Of a stretch of DNA of 44,853 bases, positions 25,533 to 33,802 are shown piece by piece. A program made the translations under genes and the position numbers. Numbering within the stretch: position 1 is the stretch's first letter; every line of letters begins with the position of its first letter. The DNA comes from an uncultured Clostridia bacterium (GTDB lineage: Bacteria > Bacillota > Clostridia > Christensenellales > UBA3700), in NCBI GenBank assembly GCA_945992255.1, contig CAMFVQ010000035.1:1-44853 (forward strand), written 5' to 3'. Below the pieces are notes generated by a model, which was not told where the DNA came from, did no database searches, and saw only the letters and a program-made list of their open reading frames with translations.

Positions 25533-26576
25533 TTATTTTGCTTTGCTTATCCAATCTACATTTGGGATAGCTAGGCGTTTTACATGTTCACGATTGTAGG
25601 TGAAATAGCGGTAGTAGTGGTTTTTAGAAGCACCATTGAAAGTCAAGATTTTTGCTTTCCAGCTGTTGTCGGTAGAGTACATACGGAACACACCATCTTC
25701 CCATACAGAGAAAGCAACTTTTTGGTAAACATAGTCCATATTGTCGGAGCCTAGTGATCTACGCAAAGATTGTCTGCCTAGCTCGAGGGCAGGGCTGGTT
25801 GGGATAACTTCATAATATACCTCATAGAAGCCTTCTTTTTTGTTGTGGGTTACCTTTGCATTTTGGAGATATTGGGGTTGGATATCCGCATTGTCTATCT
25901 CGAAATAGTGATTGCGGATTTTGTCTTCAGCTCTCCAACTTTCCGAATCGAATTTGCGTGTTTTCTTGATTTTGTCCCAATTTACATAATCTGTTTGAGG
26001 TGGGGCAAAATTCTTGATAGTGTTCTCGTCTACAACCTTGTCACGTTGTTTGTAGAAAGTGTTGCCATCGGCAGTATAGTTACGCTCAGCATAGTTGAGA
26101 ATGTTGCGGACAACTCCAAGTAAGCTCTCGATATCCTTGCCGTTGGACAAGTTTTCGCCACTCATTACTACGCCAATAGTCTCGAAATATTTTGCTGCAC
26201 CTTCTTTGAAATAATAGTCTCTTACTTCCATATTGCCACGCAAAGCAAGACCATTGGAAGTCACATCTGCAATGCCTTTGCCCTCAGAAATGAAAGCGGC
26301 AAAATTTACATTCTTGGCATTGGTGTTGGCTAGGTGATAGAGATAACAAGCAGTCTCTTTGACAACCATATCCTCGGTTATATCATTGGAAGTGGTGACT
26401 TTGTTTGGGTCAACTTTGTTGACGTTGGTCAAGTTGTGTGCGGTTGGTTTTACCAAAAAATCATCGTATGCGATGTCAACTTCTTTGCCATTGTACTTTT
26501 TTCCATCGCAACCGAATGCCGAAAAGCAAAGTGGCATAACAACGAGCATAATTGCAAAAATTTTAAGTTTTTTCAT
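25533..26576 (-). CDS. Lipoprotein of unknown function
   Basis: 347 aa, not recognised. The N-terminus is a type II signal peptide: MKKLKIF, a hydrophobic core and lipobox SAFGC with Cys23 as the lipidation site, so the mature protein is tethered outside the membrane. The mature part is about 325 residues, mixed alpha/beta in character, rich in Asn, Tyr and Lys, with one later Cys (residue 77) and no motif I can name. GGGGAG precedes the ATG. It is a single gene with its own promoter and terminator. Confidence 0.85.
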   Translation of the reverse strand: MKKLKIFAIMLVVMPLCFSAFGCDGKKYNGKEVDIAYDDFLVKPTAHNLTNVNKVDPNKVTTSNDITEDMVVKETACYLYHLANTNAKNVNFAAFISEGKGIADVTSNGLALRGNMEVRDYYFKEGAAKYFETIGVVMSGENLSNGKDIESLLGVVRNILNYAERNYTADGNTFYKQRDKVVDENTIKNFAPPQTDYVNWDKIKKTRKFDSESWRAEDKIRNHYFEIDNADIQPQYLQNAKVTHNKKEGFYEVYYEVIPTSPALELGRQSLRRSLGSDNMDYVYQKVAFSVWEDGVFRMYSTDNSWKAKILTFNGASKNHYYRYFTYNREHVKRLAIPNVDWISKAK

Positions 26577-26587
26577 AAACTCCCCTT

Positions 26588-26644
26588 GTTTGTACTATCA
26601 TTTGTACTATCACCAGTATAATAGAAATGTAAAGTTTTTGTCAA
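26588..26644 (-). promoter_or_regulatory. Lipoprotein promoter with tandem 12-bp repeat in the leader
   Basis: On the minus strand TTGACA (26644-26639), an 18-bp spacer and TATACT (26620-26615). Immediately downstream the 12-mer TGATAGTACAAA occurs twice in tandem (about 26611-26588), before the ribosome site. The repeat could be an operator or an RNA element. Confidence 0.6.
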
Positions 26645-26745
26645 GAGAGACCTTCCAAAACGCCTCGAAAGTTTACTTATAACCGCTTTGGGGGCAAAAA
26701 TATCCAAAAAAGATATAAAATATTAGAATAACCTATCAATCTCTG

Positions 26746-26774
26746 TTGATAAAAACTCCAAAAAGTGGTAAAAT
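26746..26774 (+). promoter_or_regulatory. plsY promoter, leaderless type
   Basis: TTGATA (26746-26751), 17-bp spacer, TAAAAT (26769-26774), then TTTCGT and ATG. The six-base link TTTCGT is identical to that of mnmG. No Shine-Dalgarno. Confidence 0.75.
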
Positions 26775-26780
26775 TTTCGT

Positions 26781-27515
26781 ATGAGTACAGCCAAAATAAT
26801 CATATATGTTGTTTTGTGTATTCTTGCCTATTTTATCGGTGCAATCAATTTTGCAATTATTATAGCCAAGAAAGGTGCAAAAGTGGACATCAAAAATGTG
26901 GGTAGTGGCAACCCTGGTACAATGAATGTACTTCGCACGATAGGCAAAAAGTGGGGAGCGCTAACATTTGCTTGCGACGCTCTCAAAGGCTTGACTTTTG
27001 GGCTTGTTGGCAGATTGGCTTTCAACGAATATGGCATGGCATTGGCTTTTGGATTGGGGCTATGTGCAATAGTGGGACATATTTTCCCTGTTTATACCAA
27101 ATTCAAGGGCGGAAAAGGCGTGGCGACGTCCATAGGATTTTTTATGGCAATCATACCAGTCATCACTGTCGTGGTGTTGGCGATTTTGATAATATGGCTG
27201 TTCTATGGCAAATACGGCTTCATCGGCTCTTTGACTGCAATAGCCGTGTTGGCTGTCAGCTCGTGCATTATATATCGCCAAAGTGTGGCGGTCATCATCA
27301 TAGCGTTGGTCATTTTTGGTTTGGTGGTGTTCGCTCACAGGAGCAATATCAAAAGGTTGTCGACAGGCAAAGAAAACACTCTTCAACTTGCCAAAAAGTC
27401 GGATTCTCAGGCAAGTGAAAAGTCAAAAGAAGATGAGGTCAAAGAAGAAATGTCCAACATCTCAGCCAACGCAAATACCGATGAAAATCCATCGAACGAC
27501 AAAGAAAACAAATAA
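26781..27515 (+). CDS. plsY: Acyl-phosphate:glycerol-3-phosphate acyltransferase PlsY
   Basis: 244 aa. PlsY is the membrane enzyme that acylates glycerol-3-phosphate from acyl-phosphate, the first step of phospholipid synthesis. Several hydrophobic helices fill residues 1-195, and the conserved active-site loops are visible: NVGSGNPGTMNVLRTIGKKWG (near 38-58), CDALKG and FKGGKGVATSIG. The last 45 residues are a Lys/Glu/Asn-rich hydrophilic tail that most PlsY lack. First gene of plsY-ychF-argS, probably read from a leaderless mRNA. Confidence 0.95.
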   Translation: MSTAKIIIYVVLCILAYFIGAINFAIIIAKKGAKVDIKNVGSGNPGTMNVLRTIGKKWGALTFACDALKGLTFGLVGRLAFNEYGMALAFGLGLCAIVGHIFPVYTKFKGGKGVATSIGFFMAIIPVITVVVLAILIIWLFYGKYGFIGSLTAIAVLAVSSCIIYRQSVAVIIIALVIFGLVVFAHRSNIKRLSTGKENTLQLAKKSDSQASEKSKEDEVKEEMSNISANANTDENPSNDKENK

Positions 27516-27545
27516 CCAAAGAAATAAATACAATCAGGTGAAAGA

Positions 27546-28637
27546 ATGAAACTAGGTGTAGTAGGACTTCCAAATGTCGGAAAGAGTACATTGTTCAACG
27601 CAATCACTCAAGCTGGTGCAGAAAGCGCCAATTATCCATTTTGTACAATCGAGCCAAACGTTGGCGTGGTAGCAGTGCCAGACCCAAGGCTTGATGCACT
27701 TGCAAAGCTTTACAACAGCAAAAAAATCACCCCAACCGTGCTAGAATTCGTAGACATAGCAGGACTTGTAAAGGGTGCTTCCAAGGGCGAGGGACTTGGC
27801 AACAAGTTCTTGTCACATATCCGTGAAGTTGATGCAATCGTGCATGTTGTAAGATGTTTTGATGATGCCAACATAACCCACGTGGACGGCTCTGTCAATC
27901 CATTGAGAGATATCGAAACAATCGAATTCGAGCTTATTTTTGCCGATATGGAAATGGTACAAAGAAGAAGTGCCAAAGCAAGACAAGCTGCCAAAGGCGG
28001 TGACAAAAAGTTCTTGGTAGAGGCAGACTTTTTGGATAGAGTATATGCAGAACTCGAGGGTGGTAAGCCAGCGAGACTTATCGAGATGAGTGATGAAGAA
28101 AAGGAAATCATCGATGAAATGTTCCTCCTCACCACCAAGCCAGTCATCTATGCTGCCAACATTGGCGAAGATGACATCGGCAAAGAGGACAACCAATATG
28201 TCAAAGCTGTCAAAGAATATGCTTCCAACAACTCAGCATCGACCATTGTGTTGTGTGCAAAGATAGAGGAAGATTTGGCAGGAATGGAGCCAGAAGACAA
28301 GGCAATGTTCCAAGAAGAATTGGGCATAGATGAGAGCGGACTTGACAAGCTTGTCAGCGCTTGTTATGACCTACTCGGACTTATCAGCTACCTTACAGCA
28401 GGCGAAAAGGAAACTCGTGCTTGGACAATCAAGCGTGGCACCAAAGCTCCACAAGCAGCAGGTAAAATTCACTCAGACTTCGAGAAAGGCTTCATCAGAG
28501 CCGAAATCGTTGACTGGCAAACTCTGTTGGAGCTTGGCTCTTACACAGCAGCAAAAGAAAAAGGAAAAGTAAGAAGTGAAGGCAAAGAATACGTCATCAA
28601 AGATGGCGATGTTGTGTTGTTCCGCTTCAATGTATAA
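27546..28637 (+). CDS. ychF: Redox-regulated ATPase YchF (OLA1 family)
   Basis: 363 aa, the typical length. An Obg-related P-loop protein that prefers ATP and binds ribosomes. Walker A GLPNVGKSTLFNAIT (residues 7-21), DIAGLVKGASKGEGLGNKFL, and the C-terminal TGS domain with AWTIKRGTKAPQAAGKIHSD and FEKGFIRAEIV are clear. GTGAAAG precedes the ATG, and argS follows by 8 nt. Confidence 0.97.
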   Translation: MKLGVVGLPNVGKSTLFNAITQAGAESANYPFCTIEPNVGVVAVPDPRLDALAKLYNSKKITPTVLEFVDIAGLVKGASKGEGLGNKFLSHIREVDAIVHVVRCFDDANITHVDGSVNPLRDIETIEFELIFADMEMVQRRSAKARQAAKGGDKKFLVEADFLDRVYAELEGGKPARLIEMSDEEKEIIDEMFLLTTKPVIYAANIGEDDIGKEDNQYVKAVKEYASNNSASTIVLCAKIEEDLAGMEPEDKAMFQEELGIDESGLDKLVSACYDLLGLISYLTAGEKETRAWTIKRGTKAPQAAGKIHSDFEKGFIRAEIVDWQTLLELGSYTAAKEKGKVRSEGKEYVIKDGDVVLFRFNV

Positions 28638-28645
28638 AGGAAAAT

Positions 28646-30337
28646 ATGGATTATAAAAAACTAATTGCACAAACAATCAAAATCGAGGGAGTGAGTGAAC
28701 AAGAGATTGAAGAGCTTATCACCATTCCAAAAGATAGTAGCATGGGCGACTGGTGTTTGCCATGCTTCAAGTTTGCCAAGGCTATGAGAAAGTCTCCTAT
28801 GGTCATTGCGACTGATATTGCGAATTCTGTCCAAGAAGTTGACTTTTTGTCCAAAGTGGAGAGCGTGGCTGGCTATGTCAACTTTACACTCAACAAGACC
28901 CAATTCGCAAAGGGTGTGTTGGACAAAGTAGCCAAAATGGGCGATGACTATGGCAAATGCGATGAGGGCAAAGGCAAGACTATTTGTATTGACTATTCTT
29001 CTGTCAACATTGCCAAGCCGTTCCACATGGGACATTTGCTCAATACCGTAATCGGCGGAGCGCTCTATCGTATCCTTGGTACAATCGGCTACAATGTGGT
29101 AGGCATCAACCACCTAGGCGATTGGGGCACTCAGTTCGGCAAGCTCATCGTGGCTTACAAACTTTGGGGCGACAAGGCAGACATTGACAAGCGTGGCGTA
29201 AGAGGCTTGGTAGATATTTATGTTCGTTTTCACAAAGAGGCAGAGAGCAATCCAGAGCTTGATGATCAAGCAAGAGCATGGTTCAAGGCGATTGAAGATG
29301 GCAATCAAGAGGCGTTGGAGCTTTTTGGTTGGTTCAAAGAAATCACCCTCAAAGAAGTGGACAAAATCTATGACAGATTGGCTATCAAATTCGACAGCTA
29401 TGCAGGTGAGAGCTTCTACAATGACAAAATGCAACCAGTGCTGGAAGAACTCAAAGCAAAAGGCTTGCTCGAAGAGAGCCAAGGCGCTCAAATCGTTAGA
29501 TTCGATGAAAAGGAAGATATGCCTCCTTGCTTGTTGCAAAGAGCTGATGGAGCTACATTGTACGCAACTCGTGACCTAGCCGCTGCATTCTATCGCAAAA
29601 AGACTTATGACTTTGACAAGTGTTTGTACGTGGTAGCTTACCAACAAAACTTGCACTTCAAACAAATCTTCAAAGTCATCGAAATGATGGGCTGTGATTG
29701 GTACAAAGATATGGTACACGTGGCACACGGTATGGTATCACTCGAAGATGGTTCTTTGTCTACTCGTGGTGGCAAGGTTGTATTCCTCGAAGACGTCCTC
29801 AACAAGGCTGTCGAAAAGGCACTCCAAATCATCAATGACAAAAACCCAACCCTTGCCAACAAGGAAGAAACAGCAGAACAAGTGGGCGTAGGTGCAATCA
29901 TCTTTGGAGTGTTGTTCAACTCTCGTATCAAAGATATGGTGTTCAGCTATGACAAGGCGCTCAACTTTGATGGCGAAACAGGACCATACGTTCAATATAC
30001 CTATGCTCGTTGTAACAGCTTGCTCGAAAAATGTGGCAAAATCGGCGACAATATCGACTATGAAGGTATCAACAATGACGAGGCAAATGAGCTTGTTAGA
30101 CTCATCGACAGATATCAAGATATACTCAAAGATTGCGCACGCAAGTATGAGCCAAGCATTTTGACAAGACATATTGTAGAGATTGCAAAGGCATTCAACA
30201 AGTTCTATTTTGAGCATAATATCAACAATGCAGAAGAGCCAATCAAGAACGCAAGATTGCTCCTTGTGAGTGCAACAAAGCAAGTTATTGGCAACGGACT
30301 TGCCTTACTCGGCATCAAGGCGCCAAGCAAAATGTAA
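28646..30337 (+). CDS. argS: Arginyl-tRNA synthetase
   Basis: 563 aa, full class I ArgRS. The N-terminal Add1-like domain (1-100) is followed by the HIGH-type motif in SSVNIAKPFHMGHLLNTVIGG, the NHLGDWGTQFGKL segment, the KMSKS-region equivalent SLEDGSLSTRGGKVVFLED, and the anticodon-binding alpha-bundle ending in GLALLGIKAPSKM. It lies 8 nt after ychF; no T-box precedes it. The cysES T-box promoter starts 8 nt after its stop. Confidence 0.97.
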   Translation: MDYKKLIAQTIKIEGVSEQEIEELITIPKDSSMGDWCLPCFKFAKAMRKSPMVIATDIANSVQEVDFLSKVESVAGYVNFTLNKTQFAKGVLDKVAKMGDDYGKCDEGKGKTICIDYSSVNIAKPFHMGHLLNTVIGGALYRILGTIGYNVVGINHLGDWGTQFGKLIVAYKLWGDKADIDKRGVRGLVDIYVRFHKEAESNPELDDQARAWFKAIEDGNQEALELFGWFKEITLKEVDKIYDRLAIKFDSYAGESFYNDKMQPVLEELKAKGLLEESQGAQIVRFDEKEDMPPCLLQRADGATLYATRDLAAAFYRKKTYDFDKCLYVVAYQQNLHFKQIFKVIEMMGCDWYKDMVHVAHGMVSLEDGSLSTRGGKVVFLEDVLNKAVEKALQIINDKNPTLANKEETAEQVGVGAIIFGVLFNSRIKDMVFSYDKALNFDGETGPYVQYTYARCNSLLEKCGKIGDNIDYEGINNDEANELVRLIDRYQDILKDCARKYEPSILTRHIVEIAKAFNKFYFEHNINNAEEPIKNARLLLVSATKQVIGNGLALLGIKAPSKM

Positions 30338-30345
30338 CAGATTGC

Positions 30346-30374
30346 TTGACAAAAGCACACTTTTTGCGTATACT
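30346..30374 (+). promoter_or_regulatory. Promoter of the T-box-cysE-cysS-rsmI operon
   Basis: TTGACA (30346-30351), 17-bp spacer, TATACT (30369-30374). Confidence 0.85.
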
Positions 30375-30380
30375 ACATAC

Positions 30381-30610
30381 AATAACAATATATAAGCGAT
30401 AGTTTGGTAAGAGTATTTTGACTAGTCTAAACAGCGAGAGTGGTCGGCGGATGAGAGCCACTTTGGACGAATCGAAAGAAAGTGCGACCGAATTGCTCCC
30501 GGTAGGAAATGACTGGGCGGTGGGACCGTTATCTCTCACACGAGTGGGGCTTATGCCCAATCAAAGTGGAACCACGCACAAGCGTCTTTGGATATCAAGG
30601 ACGCTTTTTT
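30381..30610 (+). ncRNA. T-box leader, probably cysteine-specific
   Basis: The leader has the T-box layout: a long Stem I region from AACAGCGAGAGTGG (near 30430), the conserved antiterminator sequence AAAGTGGAACCACGC (30563-30577), and a terminator with stem GCGTCTTTG/CAAGGACGC (30582-30604) and T-run. Uncharged tRNA would pair with the antiterminator and allow read-through into cysE-cysS. The downstream genes argue for tRNA-Cys; a TGC triplet at 30494-30496 in GAATTGCTC is the best specifier candidate, but I have not folded Stem I. Confidence 0.9.
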
Positions 30611-30618
30611 GTTCAAAA

Positions 30619-30634
30619 AGTCGATACATATCGT
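30619..30634. repeat. TCGATACATATCG copy in the cysE leader
   Basis: GTCGATACATATCGTG follows a run of A. It belongs to the TCGATA-family inverted repeat and lies between the T-box terminator and the cysE ribosome site. Confidence 0.45.
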
Positions 30635-30655
30635 GTATTTGACAAAGGAGAGTAT

Positions 30656-31360
30656 ATGGGTAAGGTAAAACAAGACCTTCAAGTAGCTATGGAAAAAGAC
30701 CCTGCAGCACGCAGCAAAGCAGAAGTTTTTTTCACTTATGGCGGATTCAAAGCATTGTATAGACACCGCATTGCACATTGGTTTTACAATCACAAAATGA
30801 TTTTTATTGCCAAGTGGATAGCGGCACGCACACGCCGCAAAACTGGTGTGGATATTCACCCTGCAGCACAGATTGCCGGCGGAGTTTTCATTGACCACGG
30901 TGTAGGAGTTGTCATCGGCGAAACTGCTGAGATTGGCACCAACGTTGTGATTTATCAAGGCGTTACTTTGGGCGGAACAGGCAAGGACACAGGCAAGCGA
31001 CACCCAACCATTCAAGACAACGTTATGATATCCTCTGGTGCAAAAATCCTTGGACCTATCACCATTGGACACGACTCTAAGATTGGCGCAGGAAGCGTTG
31101 TGTTGAAGAATGTTCCACCACATTGTACAGTAGTGGGCGTGCCAGGTCGCATTGTTAGACAAAACAAAGAAAGAGTGGACGACCTCAATCAAATCAAGTT
31201 GCCAGACCCAATACTTGAAGAGTTCAAAAGGCTCAATGACCGTATCAACAACCTAGAAGAAAAACTAGATATACATGCTTGCAAGTACAGCATAACGATG
31301 ACTGATGACAACTTGCTTGCAGAAGAATTTGAAGACAACGACCAAGAAAAAGGAGAATAA
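30656..31360 (+). CDS. cysE: Serine O-acetyltransferase
   Basis: 234 aa. It makes O-acetylserine from serine and acetyl-CoA, the entry step of cysteine synthesis. The sequence DPAARSKAEVFFTYGGFKAL leads into the left-handed beta-helix with HRIAHW, IDHGVGVVIGETAEIG, YQGVTLGGTGKDTGKRHP and the trimer tail. ATG 30656 is chosen because AAAGGAGA lies 5 nt upstream; the frame stays open back to 30509 only because it runs through the T-box. The last 40 residues are acidic and unlike short CysE forms. cysS begins 1 nt after the stop. Confidence 0.96.
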   Translation: MGKVKQDLQVAMEKDPAARSKAEVFFTYGGFKALYRHRIAHWFYNHKMIFIAKWIAARTRRKTGVDIHPAAQIAGGVFIDHGVGVVIGETAEIGTNVVIYQGVTLGGTGKDTGKRHPTIQDNVMISSGAKILGPITIGHDSKIGAGSVVLKNVPPHCTVVGVPGRIVRQNKERVDDLNQIKLPDPILEEFKRLNDRINNLEEKLDIHACKYSITMTDDNLLAEEFEDNDQEKGE

Positions 31361-31361
31361 T

Positions 31362-32750
31362 ATGCTTAAAGTTTACAACACATTGACTCGTAAAAAGGAA
31401 GATTTTCAACCTATCAGCGACAAAAAAGTTTGCATGTACAGCTGTGGACCTACCGTTTACAACTATGCACACATCGGCAACTTGCGTACCTATGTATTTA
31501 TGGACATTCTTCGCAGAGTGCTTCACTATGACGGATACAAGACCAAGGGAGTGATGAATATCACCGATGTAGGACACTTGATGAGCGATGGAGATGACGG
31601 CGAAGACAAAATGGCTAAGGCTAGCCGTGAGCAAAAGAAAACTCCTTATGAGATTGCAGAATATTATACAGGCGTTTTCTATGAGGACCTTGCAAAACTC
31701 AACATTGGCAAGCCAGAAATCATTGCCAAAGCTACCGACCATATCGAGGATATGATCAAGTATGTCCAAGCTTTGATTGAGAAAGGTTATGGATACGAAA
31801 TCGATGACGGAATTTATTTTGATATATCTCGTTTTCCAGAGTACGGCAAGCTCTCTCGCCTAAAATTGGATGAGCAACAAGCAGGCGCTCGTGTAGACGT
31901 GAACAGCCAAAAGCGTCACCCTGCAGACTTTGCACTTTGGAAAAAGGCTGACCCTAACCACATTATGCAATGGGAAAGCCCTTGGGGTATGGGTTATCCG
32001 GGTTGGCATATCGAGTGTTCGACTATGAGCAGAAAATACCTCGGACCTGTGTTCGATATTCATACAGGCGGTGTGGACCATATTCCAGTCCACCACGAAA
32101 ACGAAATTGCTCAGAATGAGGCTTTGGCAGGTTGTAAGAGTGTCAACTATTGGATGCACGGCGAGTTTATGCTTGTCAACAACGGCAAAATGTCCAAGAG
32201 CCTTGGCAACACTTACCGCATAAGTCAGCTCGAAGAAATGGGATATAGCGCAATGGATTTTAGATATTTTTGTCTGAATGCCCACTATCGCAAAAAGCTC
32301 AACTTTACATTCGAGGGAATGGACGGAGCAAAAGTTTCGTACGAAAGACTTCTCAATGTTTTGTATGCACACAAAATGGCAAATGCTCCTGCAGACAGCG
32401 CCAAGTTGGAGGCTTACAAGAGCGAATTCCAAGAAGCAATCGATGATGACCTCAATATCCCTATGGCACTTGGTGTGCTTTGGAAAATGGTCAAGGAAGA
32501 AAAGAGCAAAGATATCTATGCAATGGCACTCGACTTTGACAAAGTGCTTGGTTTGAGTTTGGATAAGGCTCACCCAGCAGAAGAAGAAAAAGTCGAAGCT
32601 CCAGCCGAGGTTGTAGAACTCGCAGAGAGCAGAAAACAAGCCAAAGCAGAGCGTAACTTTGCACTAGCTGATGAGTTGAGAGCAAAAATTGGTGAACTTG
32701 GATACAGCGTTATGGACACCAAAGAAGGCTACAAACTTACCAAAAACTGA
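31362..32750 (+). CDS. cysS: Cysteinyl-tRNA synthetase
   Basis: 462 aa, standard. Zinc-ligand Cys in YSCGPTVYNYAHIGNLR, which also carries the HIGH-type HIGN, the catalytic GWHIECSTMS, and KMSKSLGN in NNGKMSKSLGNTYR. ATG 31362 has AAGGAGAAT upstream; the longer frame into cysE is not used. Co-regulated with cysE by the T-box, so charging level controls both amino acid supply and charging. Its TGA shares an A with the rsmI start. Confidence 0.97.
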   Translation: MLKVYNTLTRKKEDFQPISDKKVCMYSCGPTVYNYAHIGNLRTYVFMDILRRVLHYDGYKTKGVMNITDVGHLMSDGDDGEDKMAKASREQKKTPYEIAEYYTGVFYEDLAKLNIGKPEIIAKATDHIEDMIKYVQALIEKGYGYEIDDGIYFDISRFPEYGKLSRLKLDEQQAGARVDVNSQKRHPADFALWKKADPNHIMQWESPWGMGYPGWHIECSTMSRKYLGPVFDIHTGGVDHIPVHHENEIAQNEALAGCKSVNYWMHGEFMLVNNGKMSKSLGNTYRISQLEEMGYSAMDFRYFCLNAHYRKKLNFTFEGMDGAKVSYERLLNVLYAHKMANAPADSAKLEAYKSEFQEAIDDDLNIPMALGVLWKMVKEEKSKDIYAMALDFDKVLGLSLDKAHPAEEEKVEAPAEVVELAESRKQAKAERNFALADELRAKIGELGYSVMDTKEGYKLTKN

Positions 32751-33565
32751 TGGCAAAACTTTATCTAGTAGGCACTCCAATAGGCAACCTTGGAGATATA
32801 TCGTTGCGTGCAATCGACACACTCAAAAGTGTCGATGCGATTGCGTGCGAAGATACTCGTCATTCGCTAGGGCTTCTCAACTATTATGAGATTTCCAAAC
32901 CGCTCTTTAGCTGTCACAAATACAACGAAAAAGAGAGCGTAGACAAGATTGAAGGTTATCTAAACAGTGGCAGGAGTGTTGCACTCATCACCGATGCGGG
33001 TATGCCTTGCATATCTGACCCTGGAGCTGTGGTGGTGCAAGGCTTACAAGAGAAAGGCTGTGAGATAGAAGTCGTGCCTGGACCTACCGCAGTGGCAAGT
33101 GCAATGGCGCTCAGCGGAATTGTAAGACCTATTTGGACTTTTGTCGGATTTTTGCCTGCCAAGAACAAAGAGAGACAAGCTTTGCTAGCCGACCTTGCAA
33201 AATACAATAGTGCATTGGTCTTTTATTCTTCTCCTTATGATATCAACAAAGACTTAGACAGCTTGAACAAAGCTTTTGGGGATAGGGTTGTTCATATCGT
33301 AAAAGAGATAACCAAAATGCACGAGAGCCATAGCGTGGGCGTGTTGGGAGAGATAAATATCGACAATCCAAAAGGCGAATATGTAGTCATTGTCGAACAC
33401 CCTCCAATCGTAGAGCAATCTGCTCCAAGTGGCAGTATCGAGGAGCAACTCCAAACCAAGCTTGATGAGGGAATGGACAAAAAGTCTGCAATCAAGCAAG
33501 TTGCCAAAGACAACAAACTCACCAAAGATGAAGTGTACAAGGTCGCATTGGATATGGGATTGTAA
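32750..33565 (+). CDS. rsmI: 16S rRNA (cytidine-1402-2'-O)-methyltransferase
   Basis: 271 aa. RsmI methylates the ribose of C1402 in the decoding centre. The tetrapyrrole-methylase fold is clear: LVGTPIGNLGDISLRAI at the N-terminus, CEDTRHSLGLLNYY, LITDAGMPCISDPGAVVV (near 80-97) and VPGPTAVASAMALSG. It starts within the cysS stop codon (TGATG), so it is the third gene of the T-box operon, an unusual placing for rsmI. Confidence 0.96.
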   Translation: MAKLYLVGTPIGNLGDISLRAIDTLKSVDAIACEDTRHSLGLLNYYEISKPLFSCHKYNEKESVDKIEGYLNSGRSVALITDAGMPCISDPGAVVVQGLQEKGCEIEVVPGPTAVASAMALSGIVRPIWTFVGFLPAKNKERQALLADLAKYNSALVFYSSPYDINKDLDSLNKAFGDRVVHIVKEITKMHESHSVGVLGEINIDNPKGEYVVIVEHPPIVEQSAPSGSIEEQLQTKLDEGMDKKSAIKQVAKDNKLTKDEVYKVALDMGL

Positions 33566-33660
33566 TCACCAATCAACCAAAAGCGTACAGCAAATTGGTT
33601 TTAAGCTATTGATATAACAGAAAAAAATGAGTTGTTGCAAAACAACAATTAAGTAAAAAT

Positions 33661-33688
33661 AAAGGGCAATCATATGATTGTCCTTTTT
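33661..33688 (+). terminator. Terminator of cysE-cysS-rsmI
   Basis: Stem AAAGGGCAATC/GATTGTCCTTT (one G-T pair) with a short TATA-type loop and five T. A-rich sequence on the left may let it serve the histidine kinase gene on the minus strand. Confidence 0.75.
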
Positions 33689-33780
33689 GCATTAGTGTGA
33701 GTTGGTTGCACTTTGTTAGGGTGTTATACTAGCGTGCCAAAAGCTGTGTTGTCGTTGGTATGTTGTGGAGTGCATTTTGT

Positions 33781-33794
33781 TGATATGTATCGAC
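33781..33794. repeat. TGATATGTATCGAC copy of the TCGATA family
   Basis: The complement-orientation core with one arm changed (TGATA), followed by TTTTT. It lies just beyond the histidine kinase stop codon. The rest of 33689-33802 holds no gene. Confidence 0.45.
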
Positions 33795-33802
33795 TTTTTG
33801 GG

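Noticed and set aside
31860-32639. 259-codon open frame on the minus strand inside cysS
   Set aside because: cysS is certain by motifs; the opposite frame is Cys/Phe/His-rich, has no ribosome site and no family likeness.
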